From: Streptomyces canus
GTDB lineage: Bacteria; Actinomycetota; Actinomycetes; Streptomycetales; Streptomycetaceae
Direction of reading: 5' to 3'
DNA length: 64,000 nt
Assembly (NCBI RefSeq): GCF_030815415.1
Contig: NZ_JAUSWW010000001.1
Span: 8,680,001 to 8,744,000, forward strand
Shown: positions 25,808-34,706 of the stretch, one piece after another
How the letters are laid out: each line of letters begins with the position of its first letter
Position numbering within the stretch: position 1 is the stretch's first letter
The notes under the pieces: model-generated
What the model was told of the DNA's origin: nothing
Seen by the model: only the letters and a program-made list of their open reading frames with translations
Databases searched by the model: none
Program-made: the position numbers and the translations under genes

Positions 25808-27223
25808 ATGACCACCACGATCGCTCAGGCGGCACGCAGGGAACTGACCGGATTCACCGGGGAGTTGATCGGCCCGGACGACGCCGCCTACGAAGAGGCC
25901 CGGACCGTCTACAACGCCATGATCGACCGGCGCCCCGCACTCGTCGCCCGTTGCGCCGACGCGGACGCCGTCGCCGGCGTCATCGCCTTCGCCCGCGCAC
26001 ACGACCTGCCCCTCGCCGTCCGCGGCGGCGGCCACCACGGCGCCGGTCTCGGCACCGTCGACGACGGGGTGGTCCTCGACCTGTCACCTCTGAAGGAGGT
26101 CCAGGTCGACCCGGACGCCCACACCGTACGGGTCGGCGGCGGCTGCGTCTGGGGCGAGGTCGACCGCGCCACCAACGCGCACGGTCTCGCCACCCCCAGC
26201 GGCATCATCTCCACCACCGGTGTCGGCGGCATCGCCACCGGCGGCGGACTCGGCCATCTCACCCGCAAGTGCGGGCTGACCATCGACAACCTGCTGGAGG
26301 TCGACGTCGTCCTCGCCGACGGCCGGAAAGTGCAGGCCAGCGGCTTCGAGAACAGCGACCTGTTCTGGGCGATCCGCGGCGGCGGAGGCAACTTCGGTGT
26401 CGTGACGTCCTTCCTGTTCCGGCTCCACGAGATCAGCACCGTCGTCGCCGGACCGACCTTCTGGGCCGTCGAGGACAGCGCCGAAGTCCTCGCCGCCTAC
26501 CGGGACTTCCTGCCGAACGCGCCCCGCGAGCTCAACGGCTTCTTCCTGCACGGCACCGTGCCGCCGGCCCCACCGTTCCCCGAGGAGATCCAGCTCCGCA
26601 AGACCGCGGGCGTGGTGTGGTGCTACGCCGGCGCCGACCCGGAGGCGGCCGCCCGCGAGATGGCCCCGCTCCTCGACGCCCTGCCCCAGCCGCTGCTGCA
26701 CGCCCCCATGCCGATGCAGCACCCCGACATCCAGTCCGCGTTCGACGGGCTCTACCCGCCCGGCCACCAGTGGTACTGGCGCGCCGACTTCGTCGAGAAC
26801 ATCCCGGACGACGCCGTCGAACTCCACGCCAAGTTCGGCGCCGAGGTCCCCACCATGCAGTCGACCATGCACCTCTACCCGATCGACGGCGCCGCCCACG
26901 ACGTGGGCCAGGACGACACCCCCTGGGCCTACCGCCACGCCCGCTGGGCGTCGGTCTACGCCGGTGTCGACCCCGACCCGGCCAACGCCGAGCTGATCAA
27001 GCGGTGGACGGTCGACTACTTCGACGCGCTGCACCCGTACTCGGCGGGCGGCGCCTACGTGAACATGATGATGGACGAGGGCCAGGAACGCGTCCGGGCC
27101 AGCTACCGCGGCAACTACGACCGGCTGGCCCGCATCAAGGCCGACCGCGACCCGGACAACGTCTTCCGCCTCAACCAGAACATCCAGCCGGCGGCGAAGC
27201 CCTCGCACGAGACGCGGCCGTAG
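25808..27223 (+). CDS. FAD-binding oxidoreductase, berberine-bridge-like
   Basis: A 471-residue flavoprotein of the FAD_binding_4 plus BBE family, which carries out oxidations of sugars, alkaloid-like or polyketide substrates. RGGGHH at residues 72-77 supplies the covalent His (His76). The loop where bicovalent enzymes have a Cys reads TPSGIISTTGVGG, without Cys, so the flavin is probably attached only through His. The BBE element is at the C terminus (NYDRLARIKADRDPDNVFRLNQN). No signal peptide; ATG 25808 follows GGGGGA. It lies just downstream of the LAL regulator gene. Confidence 0.9.
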   Translation: MTTTIAQAARRELTGFTGELIGPDDAAYEEARTVYNAMIDRRPALVARCADADAVAGVIAFARAHDLPLAVRGGGHHGAGLGTVDDGVVLDLSPLKEVQVDPDAHTVRVGGGCVWGEVDRATNAHGLATPSGIISTTGVGGIATGGGLGHLTRKCGLTIDNLLEVDVVLADGRKVQASGFENSDLFWAIRGGGGNFGVVTSFLFRLHEISTVVAGPTFWAVEDSAEVLAAYRDFLPNAPRELNGFFLHGTVPPAPPFPEEIQLRKTAGVVWCYAGADPEAAAREMAPLLDALPQPLLHAPMPMQHPDIQSAFDGLYPPGHQWYWRADFVENIPDDAVELHAKFGAEVPTMQSTMHLYPIDGAAHDVGQDDTPWAYRHARWASVYAGVDPDPANAELIKRWTVDYFDALHPYSAGGAYVNMMMDEGQERVRASYRGNYDRLARIKADRDPDNVFRLNQNIQPAAKPSHETRP

Positions 27224-27227
27224 CGGC

Positions 27228-28845
27228 TCACCAGGTATCGACGAACGGGCGGTGCCCCGGCCGCGGGGCGGGGCACCCCTGAAGTGGCGCGAGGATCCAG
27301 TCCCGCGACCCGGCCGGGTCGATCACCGCGTCGATCTCCAGCGCCGCCGCCGTGTTGACCGCCTTCCCGCGTTCGTACAACTCGGCGACCCGCGCCTCGA
27401 AGGCACGCGTCCGCTCGGCCGGGTCCGCGATCGCCGCCAACTCCTTGCGGTAGCCCAGCCGGACGGCACCCTCCAGCCCCATGCCGCCGAACTCCCCACT
27501 GGGCCAGGCGGCGGTGGCCACAGGGGCGCGGGTCGAGCCGCCCATCATCGCCATCGCGCCGAGTCCGTACGCCTTGCGCAGCACCAGACTCACCAACGGC
27601 ACCCGCAGATTCGCACCGGTCACGAAGAGCCGCGCGAAGTGCCGTACGGTCGCGGTCCGTTCGGCGTCCGGGCCGACCATGAACCCGGGGGTGTCGCACA
27701 GCGAGACGACCGGCAGCCCGAACGCGTCGCACAACTGGAGGAAACGCGCCGTCTTGTCGGCCGCGTCCCGGTCGATCGCCCCGCCCAGATGCGCCGGATT
27801 GCTCGCGATCAACCCCAGCGGACGCCCCTCGATCCGCACCAGGGACGTCAGCACCCCGATGCCGAACCCGGCCCGCAGCTCCAGCACGGACCCGCTGTCG
27901 GCCAGCCCGCCCACCACCGCCCGCACGTCGTACAACTGCCCTGCGGCCTTGGGAAGTACGACAGATACCGCCGGGCGGTCCGCACCGCCTCCGCCTCGTC
28001 CGCGACGGCGATGTCGACCACCCCGTTGGGCATCTGCACCGACAGCGGCCCGACCTCCTCCGGCCGGTACGCACCGAGCCCACCGCCCTCGGTCATCGCG
28101 GGCCCGCCCATTCCGATGCTCGCCTCGGGCGTCGCGATCACCACGTCACAGCAGCCGAGCAGCGCGGCATTGCCCGCGAAGTACCGCCCCGAGACGACAC
28201 CGACGAGCGGAACGAGCCCCCTGAGTCGCCCCATCCGCTGGAAGGTGGTCACATCGAGCCCGGCCACGGCGGTGGTGTCCGTGTCCCCGGCCCTGCCCCC
28301 GCCGCCCTCGGCGAACAGCACGACGGGCAGCCGCCGTTCCTCCGCGAGCTCCAGCATGCGGTCGGTCTTGCGGTGGTTGTGCAGGCCCTGGGTACCGGCC
28401 AGGACGGTGTAGCCGTACGACATCACCACGCACGGTTCGCCGCCGCCGCGCGCGGTGCCGGTGACCATGCCGTCCGCCGGCGTCGACCGGATCAGGTCGT
28501 CCAGTGAGCGGCGCCCGCGCTGGGCGGCGACGGCGAGCGCGCCGAACTCGGTGAACGAGCCCGCGTCGCACAGGTCCTCGATGTTCTCGCGGGCGGTACG
28601 ACAGCCCAGGGCATGCCGTTTCGCGACCGCCTCGGGCCGGTTCTCGTCCAGTCCGAAGGAGTGCCGGTGCCTGACCTCGGCCAGGTCGGGGCGCTCGGCG
28701 TCCGGATCGGCGGCCTGCGGGGACGCCTCCTCGTCGGCCTGCCCGGACACCCCGTCCAGAGCCACCAGCAGCTGCCCGTCGCCCCCACGCGCGCGTGCAC
28801 CGCACCCACGAGCCCCGCACCGGGCGCCCGTACGACGTGTTCACA
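27228..28845 (-). pseudogene. Broken fused acyl-CoA carboxylase (biotinyl remnant + carboxyltransferase)
   Basis: This is the 3' part of a fused biotin carboxylase/biotinyl/carboxyltransferase protein. It starts in the middle of a biotinyl domain: EHVVRAPGAGLVGAVHARVG (just after where AMKM should be) reads in one frame at about 28842-28780, then a frameshift leads to GQLLVALDGVSG and the carboxyltransferase N half (CRTARENIEDLCDAGSFTEF...MLELAEERRLPVVLFAEGGGG...SYFP). Near 27950 a second shift, with about 20 residues missing, leads to YDVRAVVGGLADSGSVLEL and the C half. The whole biotin carboxylase is gone. Three lesions make activity very unlikely, although each carboxyltransferase half is still open. 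Divergent from a TetR gene that once may have regulated it. Confidence 0.85.
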
Positions 28846-28855
28846 TGCTCGCCGC

Positions 28856-29488
28856 GTGACCCGCACGCGGAAGCCCTGGGCGGTCCGCACCGCCCGCGAC
28901 CGCACCGAGGCGCCGGCCCGGGCACGCCTCCTCGACGCCGCCGAGACCGTCTTCGCCGGGCTCGGCCACGGCCCGGCCACCGTCGCTGACATCACCGCCG
29001 AGGCGGAGGTGTCCAGGGCGGGCTTCTATGTGTACTTCGCGTCCAAGGAAGAGATCTTCCGTGTTCTCGCGGCACGCGTACGGGACGCGTTCCTCGCCGC
29101 CCAGGACGTGCCGGGCGTCGACACGGACGACACCCGTGCCGTCGCCGAGGCGTCCGTCGGCGCCTTCATAGCCGCCTATGTGCAACACCTGCCGCTGCTG
29201 CGGCTGTTGGAGCAGCAGGCGCGCACCGACGCGGACGTGGGCGCGCTGTGGGAGGAGATCAGGGAACGGCCCGTCCACTGCCTCGCCCGCTACATCGGTC
29301 GTCTGGTGGAGCAGGGGCGTGCGACTCCGCCCGCCGAACCGCTGACCCTGGCGCGGGCAGTGGGCGGCAGGTGCGTGGAGTTCGCGCGCGTGAGCGCCGA
29401 GCGGCCCGACCGGTACGACGACGCGGTCCGCGAAGTCACCGCCCTCTACCTGCACTTGCTCGGAGTGCCGGGAGGAACGGCGCCATGA
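28856..29488 (+). CDS. TetR-family transcriptional regulator
   Basis: A 210-residue one-component repressor. The N-terminal helix-turn-helix is RARLLDAAETVFAGLGHGPATVADITAEAEVSRAGFYVYF in parts (RARLLDAAETVFAGLG; TVADITAEAEVSRAGFYVYFAS), at about residues 22-65, followed by an all-helical ligand domain. GTG 28856 is the most likely start. It is divergent from the wrecked acyl-CoA carboxylase, whose 5' deletion ends only 11 bases from this start, so its original promoter region is probably lost or rebuilt. Ligand unknown; a fatty-acyl compound would fit the neighbour. Confidence 0.85.
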   Translation: MTRTRKPWAVRTARDRTEAPARARLLDAAETVFAGLGHGPATVADITAEAEVSRAGFYVYFASKEEIFRVLAARVRDAFLAAQDVPGVDTDDTRAVAEASVGAFIAAYVQHLPLLRLLEQQARTDADVGALWEEIRERPVHCLARYIGRLVEQGRATPPAEPLTLARAVGGRCVEFARVSAERPDRYDDAVREVTALYLHLLGVPGGTAP

Positions 29489-29495
29489 CGCCGGA

Positions 29496-30191
29496 TCAGG
29501 ACGACGAGGCCGTGCGCGCGAGCCAGTCGTACGCGGACCGTGCCGTGAACTCCGCCTGACCGCCGCGCAGCAGCAGACTCGCCGTGGTGAACTCCGGGGC
29601 GTCGGCCTGCGCGGCGACGTACGGGATCGCGATGCAGCGCATCCCGGCCGCGTGTGCGGCGGCGGCACCCGGGGCCGCGTCCTCCAGGACCACGCAGTGC
29701 GCCGGGTCCACGCCCAGCCGGCGGGCCGCCTCCAGGAAGACGTGCGGGGCGGGCTTGCCGCGCTCGACCTCGTCGGCGGAGACGACGGTACGCAGGAAGG
29801 TGTCGAGTCCGGTGCCCCGGAGGATCGCTTCGATGGCCTGCGGTGACGAGCCCGAGGCCACGGCCGTCGGAACGCCCTCGGAGGCCAGCAGCTCCACGAA
29901 CTTGCGCATCTCGGGGTAGACGGGGGTGTTCGCCCGGGCCAGTTCCAGATAGCGGCGGTTCTTGGCGGCGAACAGCTGCTCGACGGAGGCGTCCAGGCCG
30001 TACTCCCGCTTCCAGAGCCCGACCGTCTCCAGGGTGCTGATGCCGACGTACCGCTCGTGCTCGGTCCAGGTGAAGTCCGGTACGCCGTGCTCGGCGAGGA
30101 TCTGGCGGCCGGCCTCGTAGTAGTTCGGCTCGCTGTCCACGAGCGTTCCGTCGAGATCGAAGATGACCGAGAGGGTGCCGAGCTTGCTCAT
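29496..30191 (-). CDS. HAD-IA phosphatase, beta-phosphoglucomutase-like
   Basis: A 231-residue cytosolic HAD hydrolase. Motif I is FDLDGTLVDSEPNYYEA (nucleophile and acid Asp), motif II AVASGSS, the motif III Lys in ERGKPAPHVFLEAA and motif IV VVLEDAAPG, the arrangement of beta-phosphoglucomutase/GPP-like phosphatases with a helical cap. It starts 13 bases after the Lrp gene's stop on the same strand, so they form a probable two-gene operon. Substrate unknown. Confidence 0.87.
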   Translation of the reverse strand: MSKLGTLSVIFDLDGTLVDSEPNYYEAGRQILAEHGVPDFTWTEHERYVGISTLETVGLWKREYGLDASVEQLFAAKNRRYLELARANTPVYPEMRKFVELLASEGVPTAVASGSSPQAIEAILRGTGLDTFLRTVVSADEVERGKPAPHVFLEAARRLGVDPAHCVVLEDAAPGAAAAHAAGMRCIAIPYVAAQADAPEFTTASLLLRGGQAEFTARSAYDWLARTASSS

Positions 30192-30204
30192 GGTGTTCAG
30201 GATG

Positions 30205-30681
30205 TCAGGTGCGGACGGAGCGGCCGATCGACTCCACGAGCGCCAGTAGCCGCTGCGGCACCCGCTCGCGCAGCGCCACCTCCGTACGGGTGCGGACCAC
30301 TCCCGGCAGGCTGATCACCTTCTGGATCACGTCCTCGAGATGCGCGTTGTCCCGCGCCACGACCCGCGTCAGCAGATCTCCGCCGCCCGCGATCGAGAAG
30401 GCCTCCACGATCTCCGGTACGGAGGCCAGTGCGTCGCCCACGTCGTCGAGCCGGCCCTGGGTGACCTCGATGTGCACGAAGGCCAGCACCGGGTGGCCGA
30501 GGGCCGCGGGGGAGAGGGTCGGACCCGTGCCGGTGATCACACCGTCGCGCTCCAGACGGTCCAGGCGGGCCTGGAGCGTGCCGCGGGCGACGCCGAGGAC
30601 ACGGGCGTACTCGCGCACGCTCGTGCGGGGCTGCTCCAGGAGCAGCCGCAGGATGCGGGTGTCGAGCTCGTCCACGGCCAT
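30205..30681 (-). CDS. Lrp/AsnC-family transcriptional regulator
   Basis: A 158-residue regulator with the N-terminal winged helix of Lrp/AsnC proteins (LDTRILRLLLEQPRTSVREYARVLG, in parts: LDTRILRLLLEQ and GVARGTLQARLDRLERDGVI) and a C-terminal RAM/AsnC ligand domain (AFVHIEVTQGRLDDVGDAL, FSIAGGGDLLTRVVARDNAHLE). ATG 30681 starts directly at MAVDELDTR. It probably binds an amino acid and forms octamers. It is first in an operon with the HAD phosphatase and divergent from the FUSC transporter gene across about 211 bases. Close relatives are, as I recall, found beside tyrosine-catabolism genes, but none is present here. Confidence 0.88.
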   Translation of the reverse strand: MAVDELDTRILRLLLEQPRTSVREYARVLGVARGTLQARLDRLERDGVITGTGPTLSPAALGHPVLAFVHIEVTQGRLDDVGDALASVPEIVEAFSIAGGGDLLTRVVARDNAHLEDVIQKVISLPGVVRTRTEVALRERVPQRLLALVESIGRSVRT

Positions 30682-30892
30682 GGTGCGCGGCCTCTCCTCG
30701 TCCGTGGTCCGTTGGCCCGCTGATGGACGGACAAGGACCGATTCCGCTGTACCAATGGCCCAGGATATCCGATGCCACTTGAGCCAGCAGCGGCGGCGAT
30801 GCTGCAATGAGCCTGTCGATGGCGCTGCGGACCCCGCGGCGCCTTTTTCGTGCCGGGATTCGGGCCGGGACATGAGCAGGGGGCGGACAGCA

Positions 30893-32386
30893 GTGCTGAA
30901 GAGGGTGTTCATGGCCCCGGACCCGGGGCGCGTACGGCTGCGCTTCGCCGCGCGGGCCGTGCTCGGCATCGGGCTCGCGGTCGCCGTCTGCGGCCTCGCC
31001 GGACACTCCCTCGTCGGCGCGGTCACCGGCGGGCTCGCCGCGCTGCTCGCCCTGTTCACCGTCACCGACGCCACGGTCCGCGCGCAGGCGGTCACCACCG
31101 CGCTGCTGCCCGTCGTCGGACTTCCCGTGCTCGCCGCCGCGGCCGCGCTGCACGGCCGACCCGTCGCCCGCGACCTCACCTTCCTCGCCGTGATCGGCGC
31201 GGGCGTGTACGCGCGCCGCTGGGGTCCGCGCGGCCACAGCCTCGGCGTGTTCGCGTTCATGACCTTCTTCGTGGCGCAGTTCCTGCGAGCGACCCCGGAC
31301 CGGCTGCCCGAGCTGTACACGGCCGTCCTGCTGTCCGTGCTGATCGCCGCCGCGGTGCGCTTCGGCGCGTGGTGCTACGAGCGCCGACTGCCGCCGGCCC
31401 CCGTGCCCGCACCGCCCGCCGGCACCGGCCTCGCCCGCGTGACCACCCGCCAGGCGGTCCAGGCGACCGCCGGCGCGGCCCTCGCGCTCGTCGTGGGCCA
31501 GCTGGTGTCCCCGGAGCGCTGGTACTGGGCCGTCGGCGCGACCTGGTGGGTCTTCGTCAACACCACCTCGCGCGGGGAGACCCTCGTCCGCGGCTTCCGG
31601 CGGGTCCTCGGCACGGTGATCGGCCTCGGCCTCGGCCTGCTCGTCGCCGTTCCGGTGGCGGGGTCTGCGGTGCCCTCGGCCGTACTCCTCGCCCTGTGCG
31701 TCTTCGGGATCTTCTACACGGCCGCGGTGTCGTACACGTGGATGATGCTCTGCGTCACCGTCCTCGCCGAGCTGCTCTACGGACTCCTGGGCCTGCTCAC
31801 CCCCGGTCTGCTCGCCCTGCGCCTGGTGGAGACCGGTATCGGGGCGCTCGGCGCGATGCTCGCCGTGCTGTTCGTGCTGCCGGTCAGCACCCACACCACC
31901 ACCGACGCCTGGATCCAGCGCGCCCTGCGCTGCGTCCACGCCTGCACCGCCGAGGCCGCCGCCCGTCTACGCGGCGTGCCGGGCGCCGACCCGGCCCCGC
32001 GCGTGGCCGAACTGGAGCAACTCCTCGGGCGGGTACGGCTGTCCGTCGCACCGCTGGTGCACCCGCTCAACCCGATGCTCGGCCGCAAGCGGCGCGCCCG
32101 CCGGGTGCTCGCCCTGCTCGACGACTGCGCCCGTGAGGTCCGCGGCCTGGTCGCCGTCGCCGCCGACGCCGAGGCCTCGCACGACGCCCGTCTCGCCGCC
32201 GCCTGCTGGCGGGTGGAGACCGCGGTGGAGGCGCTCACCGGGGGAAGGCGCGAGGACGTGGAGCGGGTGGACGGTCCGCCCGCCGCGGAGCCCGCGCTGG
32301 CCCATCTCCACGGTCTGGAACGGGCCCTCACCGAGCTGGCGACGCCCCTGCGGACACCGTCCGGGTCGCCCCTGGTCGGAGCCTGA
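30893..32386 (+). CDS. FUSC-family membrane transporter
   Basis: A 497-residue membrane protein with two blocks of helices (about 20-165 and 190-330) and a long cytoplasmic C-terminal helical domain, the layout of FUSC/aromatic-acid-exporter (YccS/AaeB-like) proteins. The second block starts QAVQATAGAALALVVGQLVSPE and contains WYWAVGATWWVF and RVLGTVIGLGLGLLVA, typical for the family. I chose GTG 30893 because AGGGGGCG lies at proper spacing; ATG 30872 (seven codons earlier) is possible. It likely exports aromatic or other organic acids. A paralogous FUSC gene is at 57.9 kb. Confidence 0.8.
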   Translation: MLKRVFMAPDPGRVRLRFAARAVLGIGLAVAVCGLAGHSLVGAVTGGLAALLALFTVTDATVRAQAVTTALLPVVGLPVLAAAAALHGRPVARDLTFLAVIGAGVYARRWGPRGHSLGVFAFMTFFVAQFLRATPDRLPELYTAVLLSVLIAAAVRFGAWCYERRLPPAPVPAPPAGTGLARVTTRQAVQATAGAALALVVGQLVSPERWYWAVGATWWVFVNTTSRGETLVRGFRRVLGTVIGLGLGLLVAVPVAGSAVPSAVLLALCVFGIFYTAAVSYTWMMLCVTVLAELLYGLLGLLTPGLLALRLVETGIGALGAMLAVLFVLPVSTHTTTDAWIQRALRCVHACTAEAAARLRGVPGADPAPRVAELEQLLGRVRLSVAPLVHPLNPMLGRKRRARRVLALLDDCAREVRGLVAVAADAEASHDARLAAACWRVETAVEALTGGRREDVERVDGPPAAEPALAHLHGLERALTELATPLRTPSGSPLVGA

Positions 32387-32481
32387 CCTCCCGTCGGCCC
32401 GTGCGGGAGCGGTTCGCGGGCGGTCGTCGCTTCCGTCGCGGGTTCATGAAAGTTGTGGAAAGTCGAGGGGGTCGTCCCCCA

Positions 32482-32497
32482 TTTGGTCTAGACCGTT
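32482..32497. promoter_or_regulatory. dre box (DasR-type operator)
   Basis: TTTGGTCTAGACCGTT contains the ten-base palindrome GGTCTAGACC, the heart of the Streptomyces dre consensus recognised by the GntR-family repressor DasR, which is released by glucosamine-6-phosphate. It lies about 55 bases upstream of the lactonase start, overlapping the likely -35 region. Identification is by motif recall; DasR itself is not in the window. Confidence 0.65.
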
Positions 32498-32551
32498 GAT
32501 GATCCGCTGCTACGGTCGCCCCGAACGGCACAGGACCGAGAGGGGACAGCG

Positions 32552-33577
32552 GTGGCAGAACGGCAGCGGAGGGCCTTCATCGGGTCGTTCACGGCGGCCG
32601 GGGGCCCCGGCATCGTGACAGCCGCGGTGGACCCGGAGAGCGGCGCCCTGACGCCCCTGAGCAGCGTGGACCGCGTACCCGACCCCGCGTATCTGGCCCT
32701 GGCGCCCGACGGCGGCACGCTCTACGCGGTCAGCGAGACCGCCGACGGCGCGGTGGCCGCGTACCGGGTCACCGGCGACAAGCTCGAGCCGGCCGGCGCG
32801 CGGGTGCGGGTCGGCGGCGACGGGCCCACCCACCTGGGCCTGTACGACGGTCACGTCCTGACCGCCAACTACGGCTCCGGCAGCGTCACGGCCGTGCCCG
32901 TCCGCTCCGACGGCACCCTCGCGTCCGCTGCCTCCGGCGTGCTGCGGCACACCGGCTCGGGCCCGCACGCCCGCCGCCAGCAGGGCCCGCACCCCCACCA
33001 CGTCCAGGCCGACCCCAGCGGGCGCTGGGCCGTCACCATCGACCTCGGCACGGACTCGGCGCGGGTGTGCGCGCTGACCGGCGGCAGCCCGGTCCTCCAT
33101 CGCGAGATCGCCCTGCGCCCCGGCTCCGGCCCCCGCCACCTGGCCTTCCACCCGGACGGCAGGTACGCCTACGTGCTCAACGAACTCGCCCCGACCGTCA
33201 CCGTCTGCCGCTGGAACGCCGCCGAGGGCCTTCTGGAGCCCCTCACGGAGGTCCAGGTGCTGCCGGAAGCCCCGGCCGGCGACGCCTACCCGTCGGGCAT
33301 CGTCGCCGCACCCGACGGCCGGTTCGTCTGGACCGCCACCCGCGGTGAGGACGTCCTGTCCACGTTCGCCGTCGAGGGAGAGCGACTGCGGCTCATCGGG
33401 ACCGTGCCCTGCGGGGGCCACTGGCCACGGGCGCTCGCCGAGTCCGACGGCTTCCTCTACGTCGCGAACGAACGCTCCGGCGACGTGACCTGGTTCGCGG
33501 TCGACCCGGACACGGGACTTCCGCGCCGGAGCGGCTCCACCGACCTGACCGCCGCGTCCTGCGTGGTCCTCGGCTGA
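32552..33577 (+). CDS. Lactonase family beta-propeller (6-phosphogluconolactonase-like)
   Basis: A 341-residue cytosolic seven-bladed propeller of the lactonase (YbhE/Pgl) family. Blade motifs are visible: PAYLALAPDGGTLYAVSE, GPTHLGLYDGHVLTANYGSGSV, HPHHVQADPSGRWAVTIDLG, GPRHLAFHPDGRYAYVLNE, HWPRALAESDGFLYVANE. Such enzymes hydrolyse 6-phosphogluconolactone or other sugar lactones. GTG 32552 has AGGGGAC upstream. A DasR-like box in its promoter suggests control by aminosugar supply, and a GlcNAc kinase is coded 1.1 kb away on the other strand. It ends at a strong hairpin. Confidence 0.86.
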   Translation: MAERQRRAFIGSFTAAGGPGIVTAAVDPESGALTPLSSVDRVPDPAYLALAPDGGTLYAVSETADGAVAAYRVTGDKLEPAGARVRVGGDGPTHLGLYDGHVLTANYGSGSVTAVPVRSDGTLASAASGVLRHTGSGPHARRQQGPHPHHVQADPSGRWAVTIDLGTDSARVCALTGGSPVLHREIALRPGSGPRHLAFHPDGRYAYVLNELAPTVTVCRWNAAEGLLEPLTEVQVLPEAPAGDAYPSGIVAAPDGRFVWTATRGEDVLSTFAVEGERLRLIGTVPCGGHWPRALAESDGFLYVANERSGDVTWFAVDPDTGLPRRSGSTDLTAASCVVLG

Positions 33578-33600
33578 GCCCCACCGGACTTCCCGGCAAC

Positions 33601-33640
33601 GCCGAAGGGCCCGCTCCCGCGCCGGGAGGGGCCCTTCGGC
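33601..33640. terminator. Bidirectional terminator after lactonase
   Basis: A perfect 12-base-pair stem (33601-33612 with 33629-33640) between the convergent lactonase and CbiX-like genes; it can serve both strands. Confidence 0.78.
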
Positions 33641-33666
33641 ATGTCTTACGGTGGTCAGGCGCGACG

Positions 33667-34587
33667 TCAGCGCGTCGGCGCGCCCTGTGGCTGCTGCGGC
33701 GCGATGCCCAGCGCCGTCGTGTACTTGGCCAGGGCCAGCTTGCCGATCGCCGGGTAGGGGCCGAGCGCCTCCGCGGCCGCACAGCCCGCCTCCTTGGCCG
33801 CCTCCCCGATCAGACCCGGGTCGATCTCCGGCCCTATCAGGTACGGCGCCAGCGCCAGGTTCTGCGAGCCGGAGCCGCGCAGCTGGTCGGCCACCGAGGC
33901 GATCGAGCCCTCCTGGTCGAGCGCGGCGGCCATCACCGGCACGGCGAGGCGCGCGGCGAGCAGCATGCCGGTGATCCCGGCCGCCTGCACTGCCTCGTCA
34001 CCGCCCACGGAGGCCAGGATGATGCCGTCCGCGGCGGTCGCCACGGTGAACAGCCGGGCCCGGTCGGCACGGGCCAGACCGGCCTCCGACAGACGCACGT
34101 GCAGCGCCTCGGCGAGCAGCGGGTGCGGGCCGAGCACATCGGTCAGGTCGGCCGCGACACGGCTGTCCATGACGGCCTGGCGGACGACCCGCAGCAGCGC
34201 GCTGTCCGGGCCGGCCAGCAGCGGCACGACGACCGCGACGGGGCCCTCGGGCTCCTTGACGTCCACACCGGCGGCCCTGGCCTGCTCGTACCGTGCGGCG
34301 CGCTCCTGGGCGGTGTGCGTGAGCACCGACTGGAGCGTGGGGAACTCCGCGTCGTCCCCGTCGAGGTACCCGATCCGGGCGTCCAGGCCGGGGAGCTCGG
34401 AGCGGGCGATGCTCACGACCTCTTCGGCGAGGCTGCGCGTGGCGGCGCTGGGCGTTCCCGGCACCGCGAGAACAAGCGCGGGCGCGCCCTCGGGAGCCGC
34501 CAGCGGCTCGGGACGGCGGTGCCGTCCGGGCTGGCGGGGGCGCGGCATTCGTACTGGCAGGCCGGCGGGCCCAGTGGGGGAGCTCAT
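33667..34587 (-). CDS. CbiX/sirohydrochlorin chelatase-like protein
   Basis: A 306-residue protein related to the CbiX/sirohydrochlorin-chelatase family, seen in LVLAVPGTPSAATRSLAEEVV and VVVPLLAGPDSALLRVVRQAV, two repeats of the chelatase half-fold. The metal-binding His that normally follows the first strand (HGS in CbiX) is replaced by PGT here, so it may not be a working chelatase; members of this Streptomyces group are commonly annotated only by homology. ATG 34587 begins a 35-residue Pro/Arg-rich disordered leader. It shares a bidirectional terminator with the lactonase gene. Confidence 0.72.
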   Translation of the reverse strand: MSSPTGPAGLPVRMPRPRQPGRHRRPEPLAAPEGAPALVLAVPGTPSAATRSLAEEVVSIARSELPGLDARIGYLDGDDAEFPTLQSVLTHTAQERAARYEQARAAGVDVKEPEGPVAVVVPLLAGPDSALLRVVRQAVMDSRVAADLTDVLGPHPLLAEALHVRLSEAGLARADRARLFTVATAADGIILASVGGDEAVQAAGITGMLLAARLAVPVMAAALDQEGSIASVADQLRGSGSQNLALAPYLIGPEIDPGLIGEAAKEAGCAAAEALGPYPAIGKLALAKYTTALGIAPQQPQGAPTR

Positions 34588-34706
34588 GGCGCCGCATGTT
34601 ACTGGCTTACTGGGCTTCCCTGTTCGGGGAGGGTGCAGGTGAGCGGTATCCGTCCGGTTTTGTCTGATGAGTTACGTACGGATCGGAAGCGGCGGCCGTG
34701 TCTGGA

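Noticed and set aside
30160-30900. A tyrosine-catabolism locus around the Lrp regulator
   Set aside because: Lrp relatives are often near hpd, but no such gene is in the window, so the link is not supported.
32388-32409. Six-base-pair hairpin after the FUSC gene at 32386
   Set aside because: The stem is too short and loop long to call a terminator with confidence.
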